From: UMGS1889 sp900556055
GTDB lineage: Bacteria > Bacillota > Clostridia > Oscillospirales > Ruminococcaceae
Reading direction: 5' to 3'
Length of the DNA: 64,000 bases
Assembly: GCA_902463265.1 (NCBI GenBank)
Contig: CABQEV010000002.1
Coordinates: forward strand, 124,001-188,000
Below are positions 1 to 8,395 of the stretch, piece by piece. Position 1 is the stretch's first letter. Every line of letters begins with the position of its first letter. The notes under the pieces were generated by a model. The model saw nothing but the letters and a program-made list of their open reading frames with translations. It searched no databases and had not been told where the DNA came from. Both the position numbers and the translations under genes were made by a program.

Positions 1-536
1 AGTGCCTTGTTGCCGTAGGGTTTGCGTCTGTCGTTCTTATCATCTACATCGCATTCAGATTTAAGAAGATAAGCGGCTGGAGCGCAGGCGTTATCGCTGT
101 TATCGCACTTCTGCACGATATTATCGTAACATACGGCACATTCGTTATCTGCCGCATGGAGATAGATGCGAACTTTATGGCTGTTGTTCTGACTATCCTC
201 GGTTACTCCATCAACAATACGATCGTTATCTATGACCGCATCCGTGAAAACGAGCGTCTTTACGGCAAGAAGAAGTCAAGAAACGAGATCGTAAATATGT
301 CGATCAATCAGTCTATGACACGTTCTATCCACACTACGGTATCAACACTTATCGCAATGGTAGTTATCACGATCGTTGCACTTGCTGAACGTGTTGATTC
401 CATCATTTCCTTCTCGTTCCCGCTGATCATAGGCATTATTTCAGGATTTTATTCCTCTGTTTGCCTGGCAGGTCCGCTGTGGACATGGCTCAATGAAAAG
501 ATCGAGTCAAAGAAGGGCAGCGTTAAAACAGCATGA
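1..536 (+). CDS. secF: Protein translocase subunit SecF, C-terminal part
   Basis: The open frame runs in from the left edge (first full codon at 3), so about 177 C-terminal residues are visible. They carry SecF hallmarks: ALLHDIIVTYGTF, then DANFMAVVLTILGYSINNT followed by IVIYDRIREN, and a further membrane segment before a short basic tail. SecF works with SecD in the cytoplasmic membrane and uses the proton motive force to aid late steps of Sec export. The missing upstream part could be a separate secF or a SecDF fusion, which cannot be decided here. A strong terminator follows directly. Confidence 0.95.
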   Translation, partial: CLVAVGFASVVLIIYIAFRFKKISGWSAGVIAVIALLHDIIVTYGTFVICRMEIDANFMAVVLTILGYSINNTIVIYDRIRENERLYGKKKSRNEIVNMSINQSMTRSIHTTVSTLIAMVVITIVALAERVDSIISFSFPLIIGIISGFYSSVCLAGPLWTWLNEKIESKKGSVKTA

Positions 537-541
537 TCTTT

Positions 542-584
542 CAGGGACAGGCAAAGGCAGGACCTTTACCTGTCCCTGTTTTAA
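542..584 (+). terminator. Intrinsic terminator after secF
   Basis: A 10-bp stem (CAGGGACAGG at 542-551 with CCTGTCCCTG at 569-578) with additional inner pairing is followed by TTTTAATT. It ends the secF transcript just before the ribosome binding site of the next gene. Confidence 0.85.
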
Positions 585-596
585 TTGGAGAATTTT

Positions 597-1388
597 ATGA
601 TAACAGGAGTTTCAACGGCATCGCTTTATCCTATGGAAACAGAAAAAGCGCTCCGCAGGCTTGCCGAAAATAATGTGCGGAACATGGAGATCTTCATCAA
701 TACCGACTGTGAGCTTCGTGATCCGTATGCGTCGGAAATGCTGGATATTATCCGAGCCTATGGGCTTAACATCGTTTCGGTGCATCCGTATTCCTGTGCG
801 ATCGAGCCTATGATGCTGTTCACCGCTTATGAGCGAAGAGTCAACGATATACTCGGCTATTACAGGCGGTTCTTTGAATTTATGAACAAGGTCGGCGCAA
901 AATATTTTATTCTGCATGGAAACAAGAGGGGAAATCCGTTTCCCGAGGAAAAAAGCTTTGAACGGTTTGCACGTCTGCAGACAGCGGCAAATGAGTTCGG
1001 TGTTTCGGTGCTTCAGGAAAATGTTGCACGGTGTACGGCGGGAAGCCTGGATTCTATGCTGCGTATGCGTGAGCAGATAGGTGAGCTTGCAATGTATGTG
1101 CTGGACACAAAGCAGGCTGTCAGGGCGGGTGAATCGCCTGTTGAGATAGCGGAAAAGCTTGGGGACAGCATAAAGCATATCCATTATTCCGAGTGCAGTG
1201 AGAAGTTTGACTGCGTTGCTTACGGTGAAGGAAAACCACTTGCCAAAGAGCTTTTTTCAGCTCTGAAAAGCTCGGGCTTTAACGGTGCTGTTATGATCGA
1301 GCTGTATGCTGAGAGCTTCAGCGGCGGAGCGGAATTCCTTGCTGAAAACTGCAGAAAATTATCGGACGATGTCATCTCACGATTATAA
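597..1388 (+). CDS. Sugar phosphate isomerase/epimerase-like TIM-barrel protein
   Basis: A 263-residue protein of the xylose-isomerase-like TIM barrel (AP endonuclease 2) superfamily. Visible signs are the metal-site strands YFILHGN, VSVLQENVAR, YVLDTKQAV, IKHIHYSEC and VMIELYAESF, spaced as successive barrel strands ending in Glu, Asp or His ligands. The ATG at 597 is chosen because GGAG at 587-590 is a properly spaced ribosome binding site; the longer TTG-initiated frame would start inside that site. Family members isomerise or epimerise sugars or inositols with a divalent metal. The substrate cannot be read from the sequence. Confidence 0.75.
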   Translation: MITGVSTASLYPMETEKALRRLAENNVRNMEIFINTDCELRDPYASEMLDIIRAYGLNIVSVHPYSCAIEPMMLFTAYERRVNDILGYYRRFFEFMNKVGAKYFILHGNKRGNPFPEEKSFERFARLQTAANEFGVSVLQENVARCTAGSLDSMLRMREQIGELAMYVLDTKQAVRAGESPVEIAEKLGDSIKHIHYSECSEKFDCVAYGEGKPLAKELFSALKSSGFNGAVMIELYAESFSGGAEFLAENCRKLSDDVISRL

Positions 1389-1499
1389 CAATGTAATAAA
1401 CAGTTCACCGCCCGTTAATGAAAACTTTTCTGCGGTATGATATAATAAAAATACAATGACATTATAGATCATGACAGATCAGTTTCAAAGGATTGGGCG

Positions 1500-2837
1500 G
1501 TGCTTTCAGTGGATATTTTCATTCCCGATTATGTTAATGTAATAATAAAAAGCCTTGAAAAATCGGGGTTTGAGGCATATATCGTAGGAGGCTGTGTCCG
1601 TGACTGCCTTCTCGGCAGGATTCCAAAGGATTATGATGTCTGCACGAGTGCTGAGCCTGAACAGGTCAAGGCTGTTTTTTCGGATATGCGAATTATTGAG
1701 ACGGGCATTAAGCACGGAACCGTTACCGTAATGTCCGACAATAAGCCCGTTGAGGTGACGACATTTCGTATTGACGGCGATTATGAGGATCACCGCAAGC
1801 CCGAAAACGTTACATATACCAAAAGCTTGGAAGAGGATCTTTCAAGACGTGATTTTACGATAAATGCAATGGCATATTCCGATAAATGCGGTATCATCGA
1901 CCTTTACAATGGTCAGAAGCATCTTTTTACAAGAAAGATACGCTGTGTCGGCGAGCCGGAAAAAAGATTTTCCGAGGATGCGCTGCGTATCCTGCGTGCG
2001 CTGAGATTTTCATCTGAGCTGGAATTCAAGCTTGACAAGGAAACGGAAAGTGCAGTCCACAGATGCAAAAAGCTTCTCAACGACATTTCGGAAGAACGTA
2101 TACAGTCAGAGCTTAACGGCATACTTATGGGCGAGAACGTCAACGAAGTTCTGATGGAATATTACGATGTTATAAGGGTCTTTATCCCTGAAATAGCTCC
2201 GTGCGTACATTTTAATCAGCAGAGCAGATATCATCTCTATGATGTGTGGGAGCATACGGCGATGTCTGTTTCTCAGGCGTGCAAAGATCTGACGGTAAGG
2301 CTTGCGATGCTGCTGCATGACATAGCAAAGCCGCAGTGCTTCAAGCTTGACGATAACGGTCAGGGACATTTCTATGAGCATGAGCAGAAGGGTGCAGCGA
2401 TGGCAGAGCAGATACTCCGCAGGCTGAAATATCCCAATGAAACGATCAGCCGTGTCTGCACATTGATACGCTACCATTATGTAACGCCTGTTGATGATGA
2501 CAGGATAATCAAGAGACTGCTGAATATCATGGGAGCTGATGCATTCCACCAGCTGGCTGAGGTCCAGAAGGCGGACGCTCGTTCAAAGCAGCCGTTCTGC
2601 ATGGAGAGAATACCTCTTATCGACAAGGTGAATATCAAGGCATATGAGATCGAGTCAAGAGGGGACTGCTATTCTCTGAAAGATCTTGCGATCAATGGAA
2701 ATGATCTGCTGGAGCTTGGAGTATCGGGCAGACAGGTCGGCGAAGTGCTGAACGAGGTGCTTCAGGACGTTATCTCCGAGATAGTTCCGAATGAAAAAAA
2801 TGCGCTTATCGAGCGTGTCAAAAAGCATATTATATGA
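1500..2837 (+). CDS. cca: CCA-adding tRNA nucleotidyltransferase with HD domain
   Basis: A 445-residue class II nucleotidyltransferase. The head domain shows GGCVRDCLLG followed by the catalytic DYDV (DxD-type) motif near residues 31-47, then SRRDFTINAMAYS and EDALRILRALRFSSELEF, the hallmarks of tRNA CCA enzymes. An HD phosphohydrolase domain follows (AMLLHDIAKP and the later RYHY region). It adds or repairs the 3' CCA end of tRNA. The start is a GTG at 1500 with AAAGG about 10 bases upstream. The gene ends in a bidirectional hairpin shared with the convergent GH130 gene. Confidence 0.93.
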   Translation: MLSVDIFIPDYVNVIIKSLEKSGFEAYIVGGCVRDCLLGRIPKDYDVCTSAEPEQVKAVFSDMRIIETGIKHGTVTVMSDNKPVEVTTFRIDGDYEDHRKPENVTYTKSLEEDLSRRDFTINAMAYSDKCGIIDLYNGQKHLFTRKIRCVGEPEKRFSEDALRILRALRFSSELEFKLDKETESAVHRCKKLLNDISEERIQSELNGILMGENVNEVLMEYYDVIRVFIPEIAPCVHFNQQSRYHLYDVWEHTAMSVSQACKDLTVRLAMLLHDIAKPQCFKLDDNGQGHFYEHEQKGAAMAEQILRRLKYPNETISRVCTLIRYHYVTPVDDDRIIKRLLNIMGADAFHQLAEVQKADARSKQPFCMERIPLIDKVNIKAYEIESRGDCYSLKDLAINGNDLLELGVSGRQVGEVLNEVLQDVISEIVPNEKNALIERVKKHII

Positions 2838-2841
2838 AAAA

Positions 2842-2877
2842 ACCGCATCGGAATTTCGTCCGATGCGGTAATTTTTT
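2842..2877. terminator. Bidirectional terminator between cca and the GH130 gene
   Basis: An 11-bp perfect stem (ACCGCATCGGA at 2842-2852 with TCCGATGCGGT at 2859-2869) is flanked by an A-run on the left and ATTTTTT on the right. It can serve both convergent transcripts. Confidence 0.9.
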
Positions 2878-4054
2878 ACTTGTTTCCTGCAAGATATTCG
2901 AGGTTCTTTCTTATAAGATCGCATCTCTGTTTTACGCAGTCAGCGGAACGGTGAGGATCCTCGGGAGTGTTGAAAGTGTAGTCGATAAGCTTGTCAATAG
3001 TTGTTTCGGCAACATGAACTCTTGTGTCGGAAGATGCATAGTAGATAAGCACTTGACCGTTTTCACGTACAACAGCACCGTTTGTGAATACAACATTGGA
3101 AACGTCGCCGACACGCTCTTCACCCTGCGGAGCAATGAAAAGTCCCGAAGGAGATGCAATGAGCTTGGAGGGATCATTCAGATCTGTTGCGAAAACGTAG
3201 ATAACATATCTGAGACCTGCTGCTGTGTTTCTTACGCCGTGAGCGATATGGATCCAACCCTTTTCTGTCTTTATCGGAACAGCGCCTGCGCCGTTCTTTA
3301 CCTCTGTGATAGTGTGGTAAATTCTCGGGCTGATAACAACTTCCTCAGTGCAGATAACAGGGTTTGTGATATCCTCGCAAAGGCCGAAGCAAACGCCTCC
3401 GCCCGAACCTGTGGAGATAAAATCGTCCTGGGGGCGTGTGTAGAAAGCATACTTGCCGTCAACGAATTCGGGGTGAAGCACAACGTTTCTCTGCTGGGGA
3501 GATCTTGATTTCAGGTTGGGCAGACGCTCCCATGTCTTGAGATCCTTAGTGCGGACGATGCCTGCCTGAGCGGTAGCAGCGGAGAGATCGTTCGATTCCT
3601 TATCCTTGCTTTCGGAACAGAAAACGCCGTATATCCAGCCGTCCTGATGCTTGGTCAGACGCATGTCATATACGTTTGTTTCGTCAGGCTCGGTATCGGG
3701 CAGCTGAATGGGATAATCCCAGAAACGGAAATTATCAACGCCGCTTTCACTTTCTGCGACTGCGAAGAAGGACTTTCTGTCACTTCCCTCAACTCTTGCG
3801 ACGAGGCAGATCTTTCCGTTCATCTCGATAGCACCGGAGTTCATTACAGCGTTTACTCCGAGACGCTCCATAAAGTTGGGATTTGTTTCGGGGTTCAGGT
3901 CATATCTCCAGAGAATAGGAGCATGCTCTGCTGTAAGAACAGGATATTTATAGCGGTCATAGATACCGTTGTAATCGTTGGTTTTTTCGTTTTTGCGGGT
4001 AAGCAGAACTTCCTGCTTTGCAAGCTCGCGTGCATATTTTTCCTGAAAAGTCAT
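2876..4054 (-). CDS. GH130 4-O-beta-D-mannosyl-D-glucose phosphorylase
   Basis: A 392-residue protein of glycoside hydrolase family 130, closest in recall to Ruminococcus albus RaMP1, a mannosylglucose phosphorylase. Family features visible are NAVMNSGAIEMNGK near the N terminus, NVYDMRLT carrying the expected general-acid Asp, LHPEFVDGKYAFYTRPQ and IYYASSDTRVHVAET. The enzyme phosphorolyses mannosyl-glucose to mannose 1-phosphate and glucose in the cytoplasm during mannan use. There is no signal peptide. The start at 4054 has an AAGGA ribosome binding site; the longer frame overlaps nrdR. It lies 22 bp after nrdR on the same strand, so it is probably cotranscribed with it, which is an odd pairing. 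Confidence 0.9.
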   Translation of the reverse strand: MTFQEKYARELAKQEVLLTRKNEKTNDYNGIYDRYKYPVLTAEHAPILWRYDLNPETNPNFMERLGVNAVMNSGAIEMNGKICLVARVEGSDRKSFFAVAESESGVDNFRFWDYPIQLPDTEPDETNVYDMRLTKHQDGWIYGVFCSESKDKESNDLSAATAQAGIVRTKDLKTWERLPNLKSRSPQQRNVVLHPEFVDGKYAFYTRPQDDFISTGSGGGVCFGLCEDITNPVICTEEVVISPRIYHTITEVKNGAGAVPIKTEKGWIHIAHGVRNTAAGLRYVIYVFATDLNDPSKLIASPSGLFIAPQGEERVGDVSNVVFTNGAVVRENGQVLIYYASSDTRVHVAETTIDKLIDYTFNTPEDPHRSADCVKQRCDLIRKNLEYLAGNK

Positions 4055-4076
4055 GTGATTTATCCTTTCGGTAAGA

Positions 4077-4523
4077 TTACTTTGAATTAAGCTCGGAAAT
4101 AACGGAGATAAAGCTGTCCACATCGGTGAAATCCTTATATACCGATGCAAAACGGACATATGCAACAAGGTCAATATCCTTCAGAAGATTCAGTACCATG
4201 TCGCCTATCTCGGCGGACGTTACCTGAGTCTGCATTTTGTTTGCATAGTAGCTTTCAATATTATCGGCGATCGACGTTACATCGGAAACGTCAACGGGAC
4301 GTTTTTTTATAGCATTGTAAATTCCGTTAAGAAGCTTTACACGGCTGAACGGCTCAAATGAACCGTCCTTTTTCACCACGAGAAGCATAGGCATTTCCAC
4401 TGATTCATATGTAGTGAAGCGCTTGTGGCAGCTTGTGCATTCTCTGCGGCGGCGTTTTCTGCCTTCCACGGGGCGTGAATCTATAACCTTTGTATCTTCA
4501 AAACCGCAGTACGGGCATTTCAT
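4077..4523 (-). CDS. nrdR: Transcriptional repressor NrdR
   Basis: A 148-residue protein with an N-terminal zinc ribbon (MKCPYCG at 1-7, then CTSCHKRF near 31-38) followed by an ATP-cone domain (VVKKDGSFEPFSRVKLLNGI, then ADNIESYY). This is the normal size and layout of NrdR, the ATP/dATP-sensing repressor of ribonucleotide reductase genes. No nrd gene lies in the window, so its targets are elsewhere. The downstream partner is GH130. A good minus-strand promoter lies at 4652-4680. Confidence 0.97.
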   Translation of the reverse strand: MKCPYCGFEDTKVIDSRPVEGRKRRRRECTSCHKRFTTYESVEMPMLLVVKKDGSFEPFSRVKLLNGIYNAIKKRPVDVSDVTSIADNIESYYANKMQTQVTSAEIGDMVLNLLKDIDLVAYVRFASVYKDFTDVDSFISVISELNSK

Positions 4524-4651
4524 AGGGAGGCCTCCTTATTATATCTTTGTATATCACGCAAATATGCGGTCTGCGGGATATGCAAGGACATGGGTTGATG
4601 CCGATATACGATCGGAAAAGCGGACATCGGCATAAGCTGTACAGTATTGTA

Positions 4652-4680
4652 ATGATAACATATTTCGTGTTAAAAGTCAA
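4652..4680 (-). promoter_or_regulatory. Promoter for nrdR-GH130
   Basis: On the minus strand, TTGACT (4680-4675), a 17-bp spacer and TATCAT (4657-4652) form a sigma-70-type promoter 129 bp upstream of the nrdR start. Confidence 0.55.
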
Positions 4681-4816
4681 GCAGTATGAACAGAATAACG
4701 TCTAAAAATCGTCACAAAATTGTCGGATTTGTAAACCTTTTCTTTGTGAAAATGATTATTTGTGATATTAGATCTGGAAGCATTACAAACATATAATAAA
4801 AAATATGCAAATTATA

Positions 4817-4846
4817 TTGACAATTTATGCTTAATAATGGTATAAT
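4817..4846 (+). promoter_or_regulatory. Promoter for the lipase gene
   Basis: TTGACA at 4817-4822, an 18-bp spacer and TATAAT at 4841-4846. Confidence 0.7.
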
Positions 4847-4922
4847 CAAAGAAATGTTGATCACTTTGAATAGATCGACTGAAACGGTTTATTCAGCGTT
4901 TTCTTAGAAAGGCGGTGGTAAG

Positions 4923-5738
4923 ATGAGGTGCAGTACAAAATATCCTATATTTCTTGTTCATGGAATGGGATTTCGTGAGGGAAAGCATATCGGTTACTGG
5001 GGAAGAATACCGAAAGCCCTTGAGGGTAACGGTGCAAAGGTGCTGTGCAGTAATCAGGACGGAAACGGTTCGGTCGAGGGAAATGCCGAACAGCTGAAGT
5101 CGCAGTTTCTGGAGTTCCTTGAGGAGACCGGTGCGGAAAAGGTAAATATCATTGCCCATTCAAAAGGCGGTCTGGAGGCACGCTGTCTTATTTCGCTGAT
5201 GGGCATGGCAGATAGGATTGCATCGCTTACTACGCTCTCCACTCCGCATAACGGTTCTGTCACTGTCGATAATCTTATGAAGCTGCCGCAGCCGCTTGTA
5301 AAATTCGGCTGCATCGCTGTCGATCTTTGGTTTCGCATTCTCGGAGATGCATCACCCGACACATATAATGCTATATGCTCGTTCAGGACTGCCGATGCGA
5401 AAAAATTCAATGCTGAAAATCCTGATGCTGAGGGGGTATATTATCAGAGCTATGCATTTGTTATGGAAAATGCATTTTCCGATATGTTTATGTGGCTGCC
5501 GTGGTTGGTTGTCAGACATTATGAGGGTGAAAATGATGGTCTGCTTTCGCCTGACGCAGTAAAATGGGCTGATTTCAGGGGAATAATCCGAAGCAGCGGA
5601 CACAGAGGAATATCCCACTGCGACGAGGTCGATATGCGCAGGTGCAAGCTCTCAAAATCGTCGTCATCGGACGGAATAAGCGATATGACAGAGTTTTATG
5701 TTTCCGTTGTGGAGGATCTGAAGAAAAGGGGGTTTTAA
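4923..5738 (+). CDS. Alpha/beta-hydrolase, triacylglycerol lipase-like
   Basis: A 271-residue alpha/beta hydrolase resembling the lipase/esterase group with an Ala-x-Ser-x-Gly elbow. The oxyanion-hole segment FLVHGMG is at residues 10-16, the nucleophile elbow AHSKGG is at 78-83 (Ser80), the acid is probably Asp205 in GENDGLLSP, and His232 lies in SHCDEVD. All three catalytic residues are therefore present. No signal peptide is visible, so a cytoplasmic esterase or lipase is more likely than a secreted one. The start is an ATG with GGCGGTGGTAAG just upstream. The physiological substrate is unknown. Confidence 0.8.
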   Translation: MRCSTKYPIFLVHGMGFREGKHIGYWGRIPKALEGNGAKVLCSNQDGNGSVEGNAEQLKSQFLEFLEETGAEKVNIIAHSKGGLEARCLISLMGMADRIASLTTLSTPHNGSVTVDNLMKLPQPLVKFGCIAVDLWFRILGDASPDTYNAICSFRTADAKKFNAENPDAEGVYYQSYAFVMENAFSDMFMWLPWLVVRHYEGENDGLLSPDAVKWADFRGIIRSSGHRGISHCDEVDMRRCKLSKSSSSDGISDMTEFYVSVVEDLKKRGF

Positions 5739-5788
5739 GAAAGCCGAATTATCCGAAAATTTATTCAGTGCTTTCTTGAATAACAGAT

Positions 5789-6538
5789 ATGCAGAAATAT
5801 GAGCATAAACTTGATATGTCCAATATTGCGGACAATAATGAATTTAAAAATTCTTTTTGCAGGCAAACGGAAAAGATAAAAAAGCAATGTGGAAGCTACA
5901 AAATATCTCAAAAAGAACTTGACGGATTTACTTTGCAGTGCCGACGCTTTTCCAACGATAAAAACAGCATGAGCTGCAACTGCTGCGAGTATACGCTGAT
6001 GGACGGAGATGTTCCGTTGTACTCGTATGATTCCATAGATGCGTCACATATAAATGAGATCGTAAGGATCGGCGAAACGAATTTTTTCTTTTACATGAGC
6101 GGATTATACGGATATAATGTTTACAATATCCGAACAGGAAATTGCTTTCATTATTTTCCGAAGGCATCGGAAGGATATATCACCAAAAAGGATTTTGAAG
6201 AAACATTTATCTGGACGGATATACATTATAATGAAAGAAACGGAATTCTTGCGGCGGGCGGGTGCTATTGGGCATCTCCGTACAAGGTCATGCTTTACAA
6301 TATCCCAGATCCCGAGAAAATGTTTGTCGGAATTGCGGATGCAGATGCATTTTTCGATGATAAGGACGCTTATATTGAGGATGTCGATTTTGTGAGCTGG
6401 AATGGAAACGATCTTGTTCTGAAATACAGCATAAGCTATGATGACGGCGATACGTTTGAAGAGAGGGAAATCTGCATTCCCGAAGAAATGTATATGTCCG
6501 AGATGCGCAGGGCGGGTCAAGAAGATTTTTCTTTTTAA
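5789..6538 (+). CDS. Hypothetical protein
   Basis: A 249-residue protein that I do not recognise. It is acidic, Cys-containing in the first third (CRRF, then CNCCEY near residues 51-67) and rich in Tyr, Phe and Trp in strand-like segments, for example the run from YSYDSIDAS to ETNFFFYMSGLYG. This looks like a compact beta-rich fold of the kind seen in immunity-type or beta-propeller-fragment proteins, but that is only an impression. No signal peptide or membrane segment is present. Its start has a poor ribosome binding site and it lies 50 bp after the lipase gene, so the two may share a transcript. Its A+T-richer composition sets it off from the next gene. Confidence 0.6.
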   Translation: MQKYEHKLDMSNIADNNEFKNSFCRQTEKIKKQCGSYKISQKELDGFTLQCRRFSNDKNSMSCNCCEYTLMDGDVPLYSYDSIDASHINEIVRIGETNFFFYMSGLYGYNVYNIRTGNCFHYFPKASEGYITKKDFEETFIWTDIHYNERNGILAAGGCYWASPYKVMLYNIPDPEKMFVGIADADAFFDDKDAYIEDVDFVSWNGNDLVLKYSISYDDGDTFEEREICIPEEMYMSEMRRAGQEDFSF

Positions 6539-6551
6539 GATGTTAATTCTC

Positions 6552-6580
6552 TTGACTTTGCGTCCGATTTGTTATATAAT
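6552..6580 (+). promoter_or_regulatory. Promoter for glyS
   Basis: TTGACT at 6552-6557, a 17-bp spacer and TATAAT at 6575-6580. Transcription would start near 6587, which rules out the upstream in-frame ATG at 6586 as the start codon of glyS. Confidence 0.85.
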
Positions 6581-6642
6581 GTAGAATGATAATTATTTTG
6601 CGCCGACGCAGTTCGGGCAATATGAAAAGGCGGTATATTGAA

Positions 6643-8022
6643 ATGGCTGAAAAAAGCATGGATAAAATTGTTGCGCTCTGTAAAAACAGAGGCTTTGTTT
6701 ACCCCGGAAGTGAGATCTACGGCGGCCTTGCCAATACATGGGACTACGGTCCTCTCGGTGTTCTGCTGAAGAACAATATCAAGAATGCATGGCTCAAGAA
6801 GTTCGTTCAGGAGTCTCCTTATAATGTTGGACTCGACAGTGCGATCCTTATGAACCCTCAGACATGGGTAGCTTCGGGACATCTCGGCGGATTTTCCGAC
6901 CCTCTGATGGACTGTAAGGAGTGTAAGACACGTCACCGTGCAGATAATCTTATCGAGGAGCAGGCAGGCGAGAACACAGCAGGCTGGACAAACGATCAGC
7001 TGAATGAATTCATCGCAACTCATGATATCAAATGCCCTAACTGCGGCAAAAAGAATTTTACACCTATCAGACAGTTCAACCTGATGTTCAAGACATTCCA
7101 GGGTGTTACCGAGGATTCCAAGGCTGAGCTTTATCTCCGTCCCGAAACTGCACAGGGTATCTTCGTAAACTTTGCAAATATCCAGAGAACAACACGTAAG
7201 AAGGTTCCTTTCGGTGTTGGTCAGGTCGGCAAGTCATTCAGAAACGAGATCACTCCCGGTAACTTTATCTTCCGTGTACGTGAGTTCGAGCAGATGGAGC
7301 TTGAATTCTTCTGCAAGCCCGGCACAGACCTCGAATGGTTCCAGTATTGGAGAACATACTGCAAGAATTTCCTGCTGAGCCTCGGCATCAAGGAAGAAAA
7401 TCTCCGCCTGAGAGATCATTCTCCCGAGGAGCTTTGCTTCTATTCCAAGGCTACTACCGACTTTGAGTATAAGTTCCCGTTCGGTTGGGGCGAGCTTTGG
7501 GGCATCGCTGACAGAACCGATTACGACCTTACTCAGCATATGAAGACAAGCGGAAAGTCCCTTGAATACTTTGATCCAGAGACTAACGAGAAGTACATTC
7601 CTTACGTTATCGAGCCTTCTCTCGGCGTTGAAAGACTGTTCCTCACTATCGTTTCCGAAGCATATGACGAGGAGGAGATCGGCGAGGGCGATAAGTCCGA
7701 TGTAAGAACAGTTATGCATCTGCATCCTGCACTTGCACCTGTAAAGGCTGCTATCCTGCCTCTGACAAAGAAGCTGAAAGAACCCGCAACCGAGCTTTAC
7801 ACAAAGCTTGCCAAGAAGTTCAGCGTTGAATATGATGAAGCAGGTCAGATCGGTAAGAGATACCGCCGTCAGGACGAGATCGGTACTCCTTTCTGCATCA
7901 CTTACGACTTCGATACTCTCGAGGACGGCTGCGTAACAGTTCGTGACCGTGATTCCATGGCTCAGGAAAGAGTTAAGATCGACGATCTCGTTAAGTACCT
8001 CGAAGAAAAGCTTGAATTCTAA
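6643..8022 (+). CDS. glyS: Glycyl-tRNA synthetase, short dimeric type
   Basis: A 459-residue class II synthetase of the eukaryote-like alpha2 form, not the GlyQ/GlyS two-subunit form. It has GFVYPGSEIYGGLANTWDYG near the N terminus, motif 2 around FRNEITPGNFIFRVREFEQ, motif 3 EPSLGVERLFLT, and a C-terminal anticodon-binding domain ending VTVRDRDSMAQERV. It charges tRNA-Gly in the cytoplasm. The ATG at 6643 is chosen because it follows AAAAGGCGG and begins with the conserved MAEKSMDKIVAL; a strong promoter overlaps the longer frame. No T-box leader is present: the leader is only about 55 bases. Confidence 0.97.
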   Translation: MAEKSMDKIVALCKNRGFVYPGSEIYGGLANTWDYGPLGVLLKNNIKNAWLKKFVQESPYNVGLDSAILMNPQTWVASGHLGGFSDPLMDCKECKTRHRADNLIEEQAGENTAGWTNDQLNEFIATHDIKCPNCGKKNFTPIRQFNLMFKTFQGVTEDSKAELYLRPETAQGIFVNFANIQRTTRKKVPFGVGQVGKSFRNEITPGNFIFRVREFEQMELEFFCKPGTDLEWFQYWRTYCKNFLLSLGIKEENLRLRDHSPEELCFYSKATTDFEYKFPFGWGELWGIADRTDYDLTQHMKTSGKSLEYFDPETNEKYIPYVIEPSLGVERLFLTIVSEAYDEEEIGEGDKSDVRTVMHLHPALAPVKAAILPLTKKLKEPATELYTKLAKKFSVEYDEAGQIGKRYRRQDEIGTPFCITYDFDTLEDGCVTVRDRDSMAQERVKIDDLVKYLEEKLEF

Positions 8023-8272
8023 GAGATCACTGATTAATGTGTTTACTTATAGCACTCCAGCAAATTATCGCACACAGTTACAAGAGTGAAACAATCCGGA
8101 GCAGTCTGATGGACAAACGGTAAAAAAACCTTTGAATAGCATCGGGAAGCCCGGCTGCTGCACGGATCTTCACCTTCCTGAGATACGCTTTGATTTTTTG
8201 TGAACTTTCAGTATAAAATAAGTGTAACATAAAAATGTGTTTCTTGGGCATAAATAATAAAAATATTGTTTT

Positions 8273-8307
8273 GCAGACAGCAAATTTTATGCTGTCTGCA
8301 TTTTTTT
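8273..8307 (+). terminator. Intrinsic terminator
   Basis: A perfect 9-bp stem (GCAGACAGC at 8273-8281 with GCTGTCTGC at 8291-8299) is followed by ATTTTTTT. It isolates glyS from the downstream TetR-controlled operon. Confidence 0.85.
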
Positions 8308-8318
8308 ATAGTTTTCTC

Positions 8319-8347
8319 TTGACAAATGCTATCAATAATGCTATTAT
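8319..8347 (+). promoter_or_regulatory. Promoter of the TetR/ECF/ABC operon
   Basis: TTGACA at 8319-8324, exactly 17 bp, then TATTAT at 8342-8347. The -10 box lies inside the left arm of the long palindrome at 8331-8381, so a bound repressor would block RNA polymerase. Confidence 0.85.
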
Positions 8348-8381
8348 CAATAATACGGTTATTGATAATAGCATTATTGAT
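8331..8381. promoter_or_regulatory. TetR operator: perfect 23-bp inverted repeat
   Basis: Two perfectly complementary 23-bp arms (8331-8353 and 8359-8381) are separated by TACGG. Each arm contains two copies of the half-site TATCAATAAT or its complement (about 8330, 8345, 8358 and 8373, the third with one mismatch), so four half-sites are stacked. The site overlaps the -10 box and ends 14 bp before the tetR start codon, which strongly suggests autoregulation by the encoded TetR protein. Confidence 0.85.
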
Positions 8382-8395
8382 TTAAAGGTGAGAGT

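Larger units (their letters stand above)
4524..4922. other. Divergent intergenic region nrdR / lipase
   Basis: A gene-free stretch of about 400 bp that is A+T rich towards its right half. It holds the minus-strand nrdR promoter (4652-4680) and the plus-strand lipase promoter (4817-4846). Nothing else recognisable was seen between 4681 and 4816. Confidence 0.6.
8023..8395. other. Intergenic region glyS / tetR
   Basis: A 373-bp stretch. The left 250 bp show no gene; a possible weak promoter (TATAAA near 8212) precedes the terminator at 8273-8307. The right end holds the TetR-operon promoter and a large palindromic operator. A short transcript from about 8225 to 8307 is possible but not shown. 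Confidence 0.45.

Noticed and set aside
2834..3508. 224-codon plus-strand frame overlapping the GH130 gene
   Set aside because: It lies opposite a confidently identified GH130 coding region, begins inside the terminator hairpin and has no family resemblance.
4652..4680. NrdR-box autoregulatory site in the nrdR promoter
   Set aside because: The sequence AACACGAAATATGTTA has only partial likeness to the NrdR box consensus, and there is no second box at the usual spacing.
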